The notes beneath the pieces were generated by a model. That model saw only the letters and a list, made by a program, of their open reading frames with translations. It did no database searches and had not been told where the DNA came from. From NCBI GenBank assembly GCA_001915575.1, contig MNQT01000026.1:374-64373 (forward strand): a stretch of 64,000 nucleotides of DNA, given 5' to 3'. Position numbers and translations under genes: made by a program. This document shows, piece by piece, positions 17,433 to 24,869 of this stretch. The stretch's first letter is position 1. Every line of letters starts with the position of its first letter. This DNA is from Bacteroides sp. CAG:1060_57_27. GTDB taxonomy: Bacteria > Bacteroidota > Bacteroidia > Bacteroidales > UBA932.

Positions 17433-18251
17433 ATGTCAAAGATTCCGACAGATATGAACAATATATTCAATTTCAACCGATTCGGGAGGTATTTCTCATA
17501 CGAGCTCCGCAATGCCAGGAACTCGTACGGAATGACTATGGCGGTGGTAGGACTGCTGCCCGCGATACTGCTCGGCATATTCGCCCTGCTGACACTGATT
17601 TTCAACATATTCGATGCCGGAGTGGACTTCACCCCCGCCGCGAGGCCGGTGGCCATAGGCGCCGCCCTGATAATCGTGACCTTCGGCTCTCCCGCCGCCA
17701 TCTACGGCTCCGTTACCGACCGCAGGGCAGGTACGGACTACCTGCTCGTGCCCGCATCGACTTTCGAGAAGTGGCTTTCGATGATACTGATGATGTGTAT
17801 CGTGGTACCTGCGGTGCTGTGCGTGCTGCTTTTCGCGTGCGACTCGCTCCTGGCGCTGCTTCTGCCCGACACCTACGGCTGGCCTCTATGGCAGCTGGTC
17901 GGCTTCAATCCTTTCAATATCGTGCTTGACGAGGAGATATCCGTCAATCTCGCCTACCCCGTGTTCCTCGGGACGGCAAGTTCCATGCTCTTCATGACCC
18001 TCGGGGCGATCTTCTTCAAGAAGTCGAAGATAGCGAAGACCATACTCGTCGGACTGCTCATAAGCGTAGTGCTCAGCCCCGTCTCCATAGGAGTCGTCGC
18101 AAGTGCCGACACCTTCAGGTACCTTGACGACCTGTCTTCTCCCTACGATGCCGCGCGCATCTTCAACACCTTCATGAATGTCGTGCTGTGGGGCCAGATC
18201 GTAATCCTCGCCCTTGCGGTATACTTCAGGCTCAGGTTCATCAAACATTAG
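17433..18251 (+). CDS. ABC transporter permease
   Basis: 272-residue integral membrane protein with about six hydrophobic helices, for example AVVGLLPAILLGIFALLTLI and LSMILMMCIVVPAVLCVLLF. A periplasmic or cytosolic loop follows residue 150. It lacks sequence motifs that name a substrate. Its position between the ATPase and the GntR gene marks it as the membrane half of the transporter. A second Met at residue 8 is an alternative start. Spacings are 3 bp upstream and 6 bp downstream, so co-translation is likely. Confidence 0.85.
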   Translation: MSKIPTDMNNIFNFNRFGRYFSYELRNARNSYGMTMAVVGLLPAILLGIFALLTLIFNIFDAGVDFTPAARPVAIGAALIIVTFGSPAAIYGSVTDRRAGTDYLLVPASTFEKWLSMILMMCIVVPAVLCVLLFACDSLLALLLPDTYGWPLWQLVGFNPFNIVLDEEISVNLAYPVFLGTASSMLFMTLGAIFFKKSKIAKTILVGLLISVVLSPVSIGVVASADTFRYLDDLSSPYDAARIFNTFMNVVLWGQIVILALAVYFRLRFIKH

Positions 18252-18257
18252 CGGCTT

Positions 18258-18602
18258 ATGATGATATTTGACGAAAACAAGCCCATATACATCCAGATAG
18301 CCGACGACATCAGCGACAAGATATTACGCGGCGAATGGAAACAGGGCTCCAGGATCCCTTCCGTGAGGGAGTGGGGGGCGCAGATAGGCGTCAACCCGAA
18401 CACGGTGGCCCGTTCGTACGAGATACTTTCGGACAGGAAGATAATAGTCAAGCAGAGGGGTGTGGGATTTTTCGTGACGGGCGACGCGGTAGACGTCATC
18501 AAGAGTACGGAGAGGACGAGGTTCCTCGAGGAGGAACTGCCCGCCTTCAGGGACAGGGCGATGTACCTTGGGTTGGATTTGAATGAAATTCTAAAGAGAT
18601 AG
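18258..18602 (+). CDS. GntR-family transcriptional regulator (YtrA subfamily)
   Basis: 114 residues. A winged helix-turn-helix fills the N-terminal 75 residues: PIYIQIADDISDKILRGEW, SRIPSVREWGAQIGVNPNTV, and ILSDRKIIVKQRGVGFFV. The short C-terminal tail of about 35 residues has no ligand-binding domain, as expected for the YtrA subfamily. It probably represses its own operon through the CGTGTA-N12-TACACG repeat at 16571-16594. It is placed third in the operon; the upstream gap is 6 bp and the DUF2807 lipoprotein ATG follows 5 bp after the stop. Confidence 0.94.
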   Translation: MMIFDENKPIYIQIADDISDKILRGEWKQGSRIPSVREWGAQIGVNPNTVARSYEILSDRKIIVKQRGVGFFVTGDAVDVIKSTERTRFLEEELPAFRDRAMYLGLDLNEILKR

Positions 18603-18607
18603 TGAAT

Positions 18608-19330
18608 ATGAAAAGGTATTTCATGCCGCTTGCGGCGGCAGTGTTGTGTGTGCTGGGCCTCGGCTCGTGCAGGGTATTCAGGTTCAGTCCTGATTTGGCG
18701 GAAAGGGAGGTCGTCACGGCCGAAGGCGAGAGCGTGACCAAGGCTTTTGACTCTCTTCCGGAGTTCCGCGCGGTGGAGTTCTCCGTGCCTGCCGATATCA
18801 GCTACAGTGCGGGAGAATGTGCCCTCAGTGTCACGACCGCGCAGAATGTGCTCGACAAGCTGGATGTAAGGGTTGACGGCGACGTGCTCGTGGTAGGACT
18901 CAAGCCCGGAGTGGCGAGGCTCAGGAACGTAAAGGCCTTCGATGTGGTACTCTCCTCTCCGGAGCTGCGCGGCGTGGGCATAGACGGGGCCGCGTCGTTC
19001 AAGGCCGTGAGCGGGGTGCTTTCGTCGGAAGACTTCTATATCGAAGTCAACGGTGCGGGAGACCTCAGCCTCGCCTCCCTCCGTGCCGCCGATGTCGGTA
19101 TCGAGATAAACGGAGCCGGGAACGTGACGGTTGCCGGGGTGGACTGCACTGATATCGATATAGAGATCAACGGAGCAAGTTCCTGCACCGTGGCAGGGAA
19201 AGCCGTATCGGCCTCCGCGGAAATAAACGGAGCCGGAGATATCGACCTCTCGGGACTCGACACCCGGGAGCTGGATTCTTCCGTGAACGGCATAGGGAGC
19301 ATCAAGAGGCCGAAAGGCCTCAGCCGTTAG
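18608..19330 (+). CDS. DUF2807 (GIN-domain) lipoprotein
   Basis: 240 residues. The N-terminus is a lipoprotein signal with lipobox LGSC (Cys near residue 19). The body is the GIN/DUF2807 domain. From about residue 135 there are five spaced repeats of the form xExNGAGxx (VNGAGDL, INGAGNV, INGASSC, INGAGDI, VNGIGSI), as expected for a right-handed beta-solenoid. Domain function is not established; it is often described as adhesin-head-like. Co-transcription with an ABC transporter and a YtrA-type regulator suggests an envelope-stress context. The 3' end overlaps the convergent GSCFA gene by 11 bp. Confidence 0.9.
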   Translation: MKRYFMPLAAAVLCVLGLGSCRVFRFSPDLAEREVVTAEGESVTKAFDSLPEFRAVEFSVPADISYSAGECALSVTTAQNVLDKLDVRVDGDVLVVGLKPGVARLRNVKAFDVVLSSPELRGVGIDGAASFKAVSGVLSSEDFYIEVNGAGDLSLASLRAADVGIEINGAGNVTVAGVDCTDIDIEINGASSCTVAGKAVSASAEINGAGDIDLSGLDTRELDSSVNGIGSIKRPKGLSR

Positions 19331-20189
19331 GCTCTGCGCGGTGCATGGGCCTGTGGGCGGCCTGCCGCGTGAGCCTGAGGTTCCTGTCCATTTCTGCCTG
19401 GCATTCCCCGGGAATGCAGCAGAGGCGGAACTTCTCCCAGATATAGTCTACGGCTATGTCCCTCGGGTGCACGAGGTCGGCGGCATAGAAGCGGTAGTCG
19501 CGCAGCTCGTCCAGCAGCAGTTCGTAGGCCGGGAAGTACGAAAGTCCTTCCCGGCTTTCCAGTATGCCGTCGACCGCCAGCTGCAGCGTGGCCTTCGAGA
19601 GGGTGTTCTCATGTGCTCCGCCGCCGAGATGCCTGATCGGGGAGACGGTGAAGATGAACTGTTTCTCGGGATGTGAGTGGACTATATCCCCGAGAAGCTG
19701 AGAGCACCGGGATATGTCGAGGCGCTTCCTGCCGAACTCGTATCCCGGGCGCTTGAGGCAGTTCGACACGACCTTGCCGTCCCGCGTCCATACATAGGCC
19801 GTACCGAGGGTTATGACGACCCTCGTGCTCCTGAGCCAGAACGCGCGCGCCGATGCCAGTGCCGAATTTGCCGCATCGAGGAACTCTTCCCTGCTGCTGC
19901 GTGCGAACGAGGTATGGTGCTCGAAGCTGCATACGAGTCCGGCTCCGGCGCCCATCTGCACGCAGTCCGCTTCCGTGTAGCTGTCATCGGAATCGAGCCG
20001 GGAGACGGCGAGGGCAATCGAGGCCGGGTTGTACAGAGTTCCGAAAGGGTTCACCAGCACATCCATGCCGGCCTCGCGCATCCTGCTTCCTATCCCGTCG
20101 GTGAAACAGCTCCCTATGAGCACGGCAGGGTCGTCCGGAGAGACCTGCACTCCGGACTTCGACAGCTTTATTTCGGTCGTGAACTTCAA
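19320..20189 (-). CDS. GSCFA-family protein
   Basis: 289 residues. The family motif is visible as GSCFTDGIG near residue 26, followed by NPFGTLYNPASIA, ITLGTAYVW and FTVSPIRHLGGG. The fold is thought to be SGNH-hydrolase-like, with Ser in GSCF, but no reaction is established. The start is taken as TTG 20189, giving MKFTTEIKLSKSG, which matches the family N-terminus. A TTG 27 bases upstream lies inside the -7 promoter box and cannot be on the transcript. The last 30 residues are basic and poorly conserved. Confidence 0.87.
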   Translation of the reverse strand: MKFTTEIKLSKSGVQVSPDDPAVLIGSCFTDGIGSRMREAGMDVLVNPFGTLYNPASIALAVSRLDSDDSYTEADCVQMGAGAGLVCSFEHHTSFARSSREEFLDAANSALASARAFWLRSTRVVITLGTAYVWTRDGKVVSNCLKRPGYEFGRKRLDISRCSQLLGDIVHSHPEKQFIFTVSPIRHLGGGAHENTLSKATLQLAVDGILESREGLSYFPAYELLLDELRDYRFYAADLVHPRDIAVDYIWEKFRLCCIPGECQAEMDRNLRLTRQAAHRPMHRAEPNG

Positions 20190-20213
20190 GGCGTATGGGT
20201 TTTCATGAATAGA

Positions 20214-20221
20214 CAAAATTA
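20214..20221 (-). promoter_or_regulatory. -7 element of the GSCFA gene
   Basis: TAATTTTG on the minus strand; predicted start near 20210, giving a 21-base leader to TTG 20189. Confidence 0.55.
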
Positions 20222-20253
20222 TAACTTTTTCGCGTAATCTGCCCGTTTCTTGC

Positions 20254-20261
20254 TATTTTTG
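20254..20261 (+). promoter_or_regulatory. -7 element of the 5'-nucleotidase gene
   Basis: TATTTTTG, predicted start near 20265. A purine-rich TAAGGAG follows at 20269-20275, one of the few Shine-Dalgarno-like sequences in the window, 13 bases before the ATG. Confidence 0.55.
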
Positions 20262-20288
20262 CGTCCGTTAAGGAGAATATATACGCTT

Positions 20289-22037
20289 ATGAAGAATATC
20301 AGATCCAGATTCCTGTATGCGCTGCTGGGCGCCGCTCTGCTGCTCGTGCCCGGAGCCTTGTCCGCCCGCAGCCACAGCCTCTATGTGGTTACTACCGGCG
20401 ATGTGCACGGCTCGTGGTTCGCCGCCCCCTATGTCGGGGACGGCTCCGCCAAGACCAGCCTGATGTCTGTCAAATACTATGTCGACAGCCTGCGCGCCGC
20501 AGTAGGCGGGGACAACGTGCTGCTGCTCGACGCCGGAGACTGCCTGCAGGGCGACAACGCCGCATACTACTATAACTATGTGGATACCGCCGGCCCTCAT
20601 CTTTTCAGCCGCATCTGCGCCTATATGGGCTATGACGCCGTCACCGTGGGCAACCATGACATCGAGACAGGTCATGCCGTCTACGACAGGGTCAATTCCG
20701 AACTCGCCGGGGAGGGAATCCCCTGGCTGGGAGGCAATGCCCTCAGGACATCCGACCGCACCTCCTATTTCCCCGTGTATACGGTGCTGGACAAGGGAGG
20801 TCTCAAGGTAGCGGTGCTCGGCTTCACGAATCCCAATATCAAGGCATGGCTGTCCGAGGACCTCTGGAGCGGAATGGAGTTCATTTCCCTGATTCCGTGC
20901 GTGCAGAAGTGGGTGGATGTCGTGAACGAGAAGGAGAAGCCGGATGTCGTGATAGTGCTGGTGCACTCGGGTACGGGCGAGGGAGACGGCTCGGTGCTCG
21001 AGAGCCAGGGGCTCGACCTGCTTGCTTCGCTCGAGGGAGTCGACCTCCTTGTGACGGCCCACGACCACAGGCCCCGCGTCGAGTCGAAGGGCGGAACATA
21101 CATGGTCAACGCAGGTTCGCGTGCGGGATATGTGGGATATGCCTGCATCGAGGTGGACAAGTTTGCCGGCAGGCTGCGCTCCAAGAGCGTGGAGGCCGAT
21201 ATAGTGCGTCTCGACAAGAATAAGGTCGACAACGCTATGGCCGAAGCCTTCTCCGAGGACTTCGAGGCCGTGCGTGCGTTCACCAACCGCAAGGTAGGTA
21301 CGCTCGCCATGGACCTGTATTCGCGCGAGGCCTTCACCGGGATGTCCGATTTCATCAACCTTATCCACACCGTGCAGCTCGGAGTGCCCGAGGCCGACAT
21401 ATCGTTCGCCGCACCTCTGAGCACTGACGGCAGGGTGTCCGGCGGAGACGTGATATATAACGACATGTTCACGATCTATCCGTTCGAGAACCAGCTCTTC
21501 GTCGTAAGGATGCGCGGCAGCGAGATAAAGGACTATCTCGAATATTCCTACGACAACTGGATCCAGACTCCGGGCGAGCATGTGCTCAGGATAAGGAAGG
21601 GCGAAGATCCCCGCTACGGCACGGAGAACTGGTCGTTCGAGGGTCCTACATATAACTTCGACTCGGCCGCGGGCATCAACTATACCGTGGACGTGACCAG
21701 GCCTGCCGGAAGCAGGGTGGAGATCAGCTCGCTCGCCGACGGAAGGCCTTTCCAGGAGAACGGGTGGTATAACGTGGCAATGACCTCGTACCGTGCGAGC
21801 GGCGGAGGAAACCTGATTCCGCTCGGTGCCGGGATCGAAGATGTCGAAGACGAGGGCAGGGTAGTGGCGAGATACCCCGAAATAAGGGATATGATCTACG
21901 ACTTCATAAGCAGCCGCGATGTCGTGACTCCGTCCGAGGTGGGCGACAGGAAACTGCTCGGAGAGTGGAAGTTCGTTCCCGGGCAGGTAGTCGGGCCCCT
22001 GATGAAGGCCGATATGGAACTGGTGTTCGGAGACTAA
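20289..22037 (+). CDS. Secreted 5'-nucleotidase / metallophosphatase
   Basis: 582 residues. A signal peptide ends near LSARS. The metallophosphoesterase domain has the dimetal ligands in TTGDVHGSW, LLDAGDCLQGDN, VGNHDIE, VLVHSGTG and TAHDHRPRV. The C-terminal 5'-nucleotidase domain (from about 340) has FINLIHTVQLG and ends with MTSYRASGGGNLIPLG. It likely dephosphorylates nucleotides or 2',3'-cyclic nucleotides in the periplasm to scavenge nucleosides and phosphate. ATG 20289 is chosen because it starts the signal peptide (MKNIRSRFLYALLG). The stop overlaps convergent ffh by 4 bp. Confidence 0.93.
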   Translation: MKNIRSRFLYALLGAALLLVPGALSARSHSLYVVTTGDVHGSWFAAPYVGDGSAKTSLMSVKYYVDSLRAAVGGDNVLLLDAGDCLQGDNAAYYYNYVDTAGPHLFSRICAYMGYDAVTVGNHDIETGHAVYDRVNSELAGEGIPWLGGNALRTSDRTSYFPVYTVLDKGGLKVAVLGFTNPNIKAWLSEDLWSGMEFISLIPCVQKWVDVVNEKEKPDVVIVLVHSGTGEGDGSVLESQGLDLLASLEGVDLLVTAHDHRPRVESKGGTYMVNAGSRAGYVGYACIEVDKFAGRLRSKSVEADIVRLDKNKVDNAMAEAFSEDFEAVRAFTNRKVGTLAMDLYSREAFTGMSDFINLIHTVQLGVPEADISFAAPLSTDGRVSGGDVIYNDMFTIYPFENQLFVVRMRGSEIKDYLEYSYDNWIQTPGEHVLRIRKGEDPRYGTENWSFEGPTYNFDSAAGINYTVDVTRPAGSRVEISSLADGRPFQENGWYNVAMTSYRASGGGNLIPLGAGIEDVEDEGRVVARYPEIRDMIYDFISSRDVVTPSEVGDRKLLGEWKFVPGQVVGPLMKADMELVFGD

Positions 22038-23359
22038 TGCCTTCCGAGTGACTTGAGCCTCTGCTGGAGGGTGCCGCTCACGGCCATTTTCATCATGCGG
22101 CGGGTCTGGTCGAACTGCTTGAGCAGCTTGTTCACCTCCGCCACGCTGGTTCCAGAGCCCTTTGCTATACGGGTGCGCCTCGAGCCGTTAAGGCATTCGG
22201 GGTGCTCCTTTTCGTATGGGGTCATCGACTGTATTATGGCTTCGGTCGACTTGAAGGCGTCTTCGGGGATGTCCACATCCTTGAGCGCCTTGCCGACGCC
22301 GGGGAGCATGCCCATTATGTCCTTCATGTTGCCCATTTTCTGGACCTGCTTGAGCTGGTCGTAGAAATCGTTCAGCGTGAACTGGTTCTTGGCTATCTTC
22401 TTCTTGAGGCTGCGGGCCTGCTGCTCGTCGTACTGCTCCTGGGCCTTCTCCACGAGGGTGACCACATCGCCCATGCCGAGTATCCTGTCGGCTATCCTCG
22501 CGGGGTAGAACAGCTCCAGCGCCTCCATTTTCTCTCCGGCGCTGATGAACTTGATGCTCTTGCCCGTGACCGCCTTTATCGACAGCGCAGCGCCGCCCCT
22601 GGTGTCGCCGTCCATTTTGGTGAGCACGACTCCGTCGTAGTCTATGGCCTCGTTGAACGCCTTTGCAGACTCGACGGCGTCCTGTCCTGTCATGGCGTCG
22701 ACGACGAACAGGCTTTCGCTTGGATTGAGCGCCTTGTGCATCGCCGAGATCTCGTCCATGAGTTCCCTGTCGACCACGAGCCGTCCGGCGGTGTCGACTA
22801 TCACGGCGGAGAAGCCTTCGGCCTTGGCCTTTGCCACCGCGTCGAGGGCTACCTTGACGGGATCCTTCTCGCCGGGCTCGGAATATACCGGTACCCCGAC
22901 CTGCTCTCCGAGCGTGGACAGCTGGTCGACCGCCGCAGGCCTGAAAGTGTCGCAGGCTGCGAGCAGCACCTTCATCCCTGACTTGCTCTTCAGGCGCAGC
23001 GCGAGCTTGCCGCAGAACGTGGTCTTGCCGGAACCGTTGAGTCCGGCGACGAGTATTACCGCGGGAGAGCCCTTGAGGTTGATCTCGCTGTGCTCGGAGC
23101 CCATGAACTCCACAAGCTCGTCATGGACTATCTTGACCATCATCTGCTGGGGCTTGACGGCGGTGAGCACATCGGAGCCCAGGGCCTTTGCCTTGACCCT
23201 GTCGCAGAATTCCTTGGCCACCTTGTAGGATACGTCCGCGTCGAGCAGCGCCCTGCGTATGTCCTTGACGGTTTCGGCTATGTTTATTTCGGAGATCTTG
23301 CCTTCGCCCCTGAGTATCTTGAACGACCTTTCCAGTCTGTCGGAGAGATTTTCAAACAT
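22034..23359 (-). CDS. ffh: Signal recognition particle protein Ffh (SRP54)
   Basis: 441 residues. The N-domain is followed by a G-domain with P-loop GLNGSGKTTFCGKLA, ACDTFRPAAVDQL, VDTAGRL and TKMDGDTRGGAAL. The Met-rich M-domain (about 325-441) includes MKDIMGMLPGVGKAL and the SRP-RNA-binding segment RRTRIAKGSGTSVAEVN. It targets ribosomes making membrane proteins to FtsY. It stands alone, with a consensus promoter 37 bases ahead. The 4.5S RNA gene is not visible in this window. Confidence 0.97.
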   Translation of the reverse strand: MFENLSDRLERSFKILRGEGKISEINIAETVKDIRRALLDADVSYKVAKEFCDRVKAKALGSDVLTAVKPQQMMVKIVHDELVEFMGSEHSEINLKGSPAVILVAGLNGSGKTTFCGKLALRLKSKSGMKVLLAACDTFRPAAVDQLSTLGEQVGVPVYSEPGEKDPVKVALDAVAKAKAEGFSAVIVDTAGRLVVDRELMDEISAMHKALNPSESLFVVDAMTGQDAVESAKAFNEAIDYDGVVLTKMDGDTRGGAALSIKAVTGKSIKFISAGEKMEALELFYPARIADRILGMGDVVTLVEKAQEQYDEQQARSLKKKIAKNQFTLNDFYDQLKQVQKMGNMKDIMGMLPGVGKALKDVDIPEDAFKSTEAIIQSMTPYEKEHPECLNGSRRTRIAKGSGTSVAEVNKLLKQFDQTRRMMKMAVSGTLQQRLKSLGRH

Positions 23360-23399
23360 ATTCTGTCCCTTTTTCTTATGAGCTGTCTTATACGGACTG

Positions 23400-23430
23400 C
23401 AAATTTAGCCAACGCGGTGCATAATTGCAA
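23400..23430 (-). promoter_or_regulatory. Promoter of ffh (-33 TTG, 20 bp, -7 TAAATTTG)
   Basis: On the minus strand TTG (23428-23430), a 20-bp spacer and TAAATTTG (23400-23407). The predicted leader is about 37 bases. Confidence 0.7.
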
Positions 23431-23493
23431 GCGTATGCGGAGCCGTCATCGGAGCGGGGAAGGTCGATATTGCGTATAATCGTCGATTTTTTA

Positions 23494-23501
23494 TAATTTT
23501 G
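23494..23501 (+). promoter_or_regulatory. -7 element of the cation efflux gene
   Basis: TAATTTTG; predicted start near 23505 and an 18-base leader to ATG 23523. It rules out the in-frame TTG at 23499, which lies inside the box. Confidence 0.6.
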
Positions 23502-23522
23502 CGCCCTGTAACGGAAGAAGGA

Positions 23523-24389
23523 ATGACGACACATACGCACACCCATACGCAGCGGCTCGAGAGACTCGACGCCGCATATTATATCGCCATAGCGCTCAAT
23601 ATAGGATATGTCGCGGCTGAGACCTGCGTCGCGCTGGTGCACGGTTCCGCGGGGCTCCTCTCGGATGCCGGACACAAGCTCATGGACGTGTTCTCGCTGC
23701 TGATAGCCCTGCTTGCGTTCAAGCTCGCCTCGAGCAGGCCCTCGCAGCGCAGGACCTACGGCCTGCGCAAGGTGTCGGTGCTGATATCCCTGGTGAACGC
23801 CCTGCTGCTTGCAGCGGTCGTGCTGGCGATACTGGTAGAGAGCGCCTCCAAACTCGCGCATCCCTCTCCCGTCGACGGGGCCGCGATCTCTTGGACTGCC
23901 GCCGCGGGAATACTCGTGAGCGGGATAAGCGCCCTGCTCCTCGGAAGGTTCAGGCGCGGCGACATCAATACCCGGGGAGCCTTCCTGCACATGGCCACGG
24001 ATTCCCTGATGTCGCTCGGCGTGGTGCTGTCGGGAGTGGTGATAAGCGTCACAGGATGGTCGGTGCTCGACCCTCTCGTCGGAGTAGTCATTTCGTCGGT
24101 GATGCTGGCCGGAGCCGTCAAGCTCGTCATCGACAGCTTCGGCATGATCATAGACTCCGTTCCGGAAGGGATAGATCCCTCGCATGTCCGTGAACTCATC
24201 CTGTCATGTAGGGGAGTGGAGGGCATAGACGAGCTGCATATATGGCCGGTCAGCATATTCGAGACCGCCCTGAGCGCCAGGGTGCGCGTGCACGGGGCGG
24301 AGAATGCGGAGCATGTGCCGGACGAGATACGCCTCAGGCTCTCGTCGGAAGGCATACAACAATCTACGGTCGAAGTGCATCTTATATGA
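23523..24389 (+). CDS. Cation diffusion facilitator (CzcD/ZitB-like) transporter
   Basis: 288 residues. The N-terminal HTHTHT run may bind metal. Six hydrophobic helices follow. The transport site is visible as SDAGHKLMD in the second helix (D48, H51, D55) and HMATD in the fifth. These are the residue types used for Zn2+, Cd2+ or Co2+ by this family, which exchanges metal for protons. The C-terminal cytosolic domain (about 205-288, with ELHIWPVS) is present. It is monocistronic or followed by the META lipoprotein 33 bp downstream. Confidence 0.94.
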   Translation: MTTHTHTHTQRLERLDAAYYIAIALNIGYVAAETCVALVHGSAGLLSDAGHKLMDVFSLLIALLAFKLASSRPSQRRTYGLRKVSVLISLVNALLLAAVVLAILVESASKLAHPSPVDGAAISWTAAAGILVSGISALLLGRFRRGDINTRGAFLHMATDSLMSLGVVLSGVVISVTGWSVLDPLVGVVISSVMLAGAVKLVIDSFGMIIDSVPEGIDPSHVRELILSCRGVEGIDELHIWPVSIFETALSARVRVHGAENAEHVPDEIRLRLSSEGIQQSTVEVHLI

Positions 24390-24422
24390 CAGTTGGTTGA
24401 ACGAATCTAAATACAGAAATTC

Positions 24423-24839
24423 ATGAAGAAGGCAGTTACTTTCCTTGCCGCCGCTGCGGCTATGTTTTCAATGGCATCGTGCTCCGGAAACCAGAGCATA
24501 GACGGACACTGGGATTTCAAGACCCTGAACGGAGAGGAGGTGGTCACCACCGAGAAGACTCCTTTCCTCGAGTTCGACGGCGAGAGCGGCCGCGTGCACG
24601 GATGCCTCGGCGTCAATTTGGTGAACGGAAGCTATACTTTCGAGGACGGCAAGCTTACGCTTGGCAACCTCGGTATGACGATGATGGCCGGACTCCCCGA
24701 GGACATGGCGGTCGAGAGCGCCCTGGGCGATGCATTGAAGCTTGCCCGCGGAGCAAAGGTCTCGTCGGACAAGCTTTCGATTACAGACGCGGAGGGCGAG
24801 GTGATACTCACCCTTGAAAGGAGTCAGGAACAGCAGTAG
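24423..24839 (+). CDS. META-domain lipoprotein
   Basis: 138 residues. The signal peptide ends at lipobox MASC (Cys about residue 20). The rest matches a META/HslJ-like domain: GHWDFKTLNGEEVV, FLEFDGESGRVHGCLG, LVNGSYTFEDGKLTLG and LGMTMMAG. In the family this domain is a small periplasmic or outer-membrane-attached barrel-like fold linked to heat-shock or antibiotic tolerance, but without a defined reaction. It ends in a hairpin shared with convergent carB. Confidence 0.88.
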   Translation: MKKAVTFLAAAAAMFSMASCSGNQSIDGHWDFKTLNGEEVVTTEKTPFLEFDGESGRVHGCLGVNLVNGSYTFEDGKLTLGNLGMTMMAGLPEDMAVESALGDALKLARGAKVSSDKLSITDAEGEVILTLERSQEQQ

Positions 24840-24840
24840 G

Positions 24841-24869
24841 ATACAGGAGGGGGCTTCCCCTACCTGTAT
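24841..24869. terminator. Bidirectional hairpin between META lipoprotein and carB
   Basis: ATACAGG...CCTGTAT arms enclose a second GGGG/CCCC stem and a CTT loop. It begins 2 bases after the META stop and contains the carB stop codon. There is no long T-tract, so termination strength is uncertain. Confidence 0.5.
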
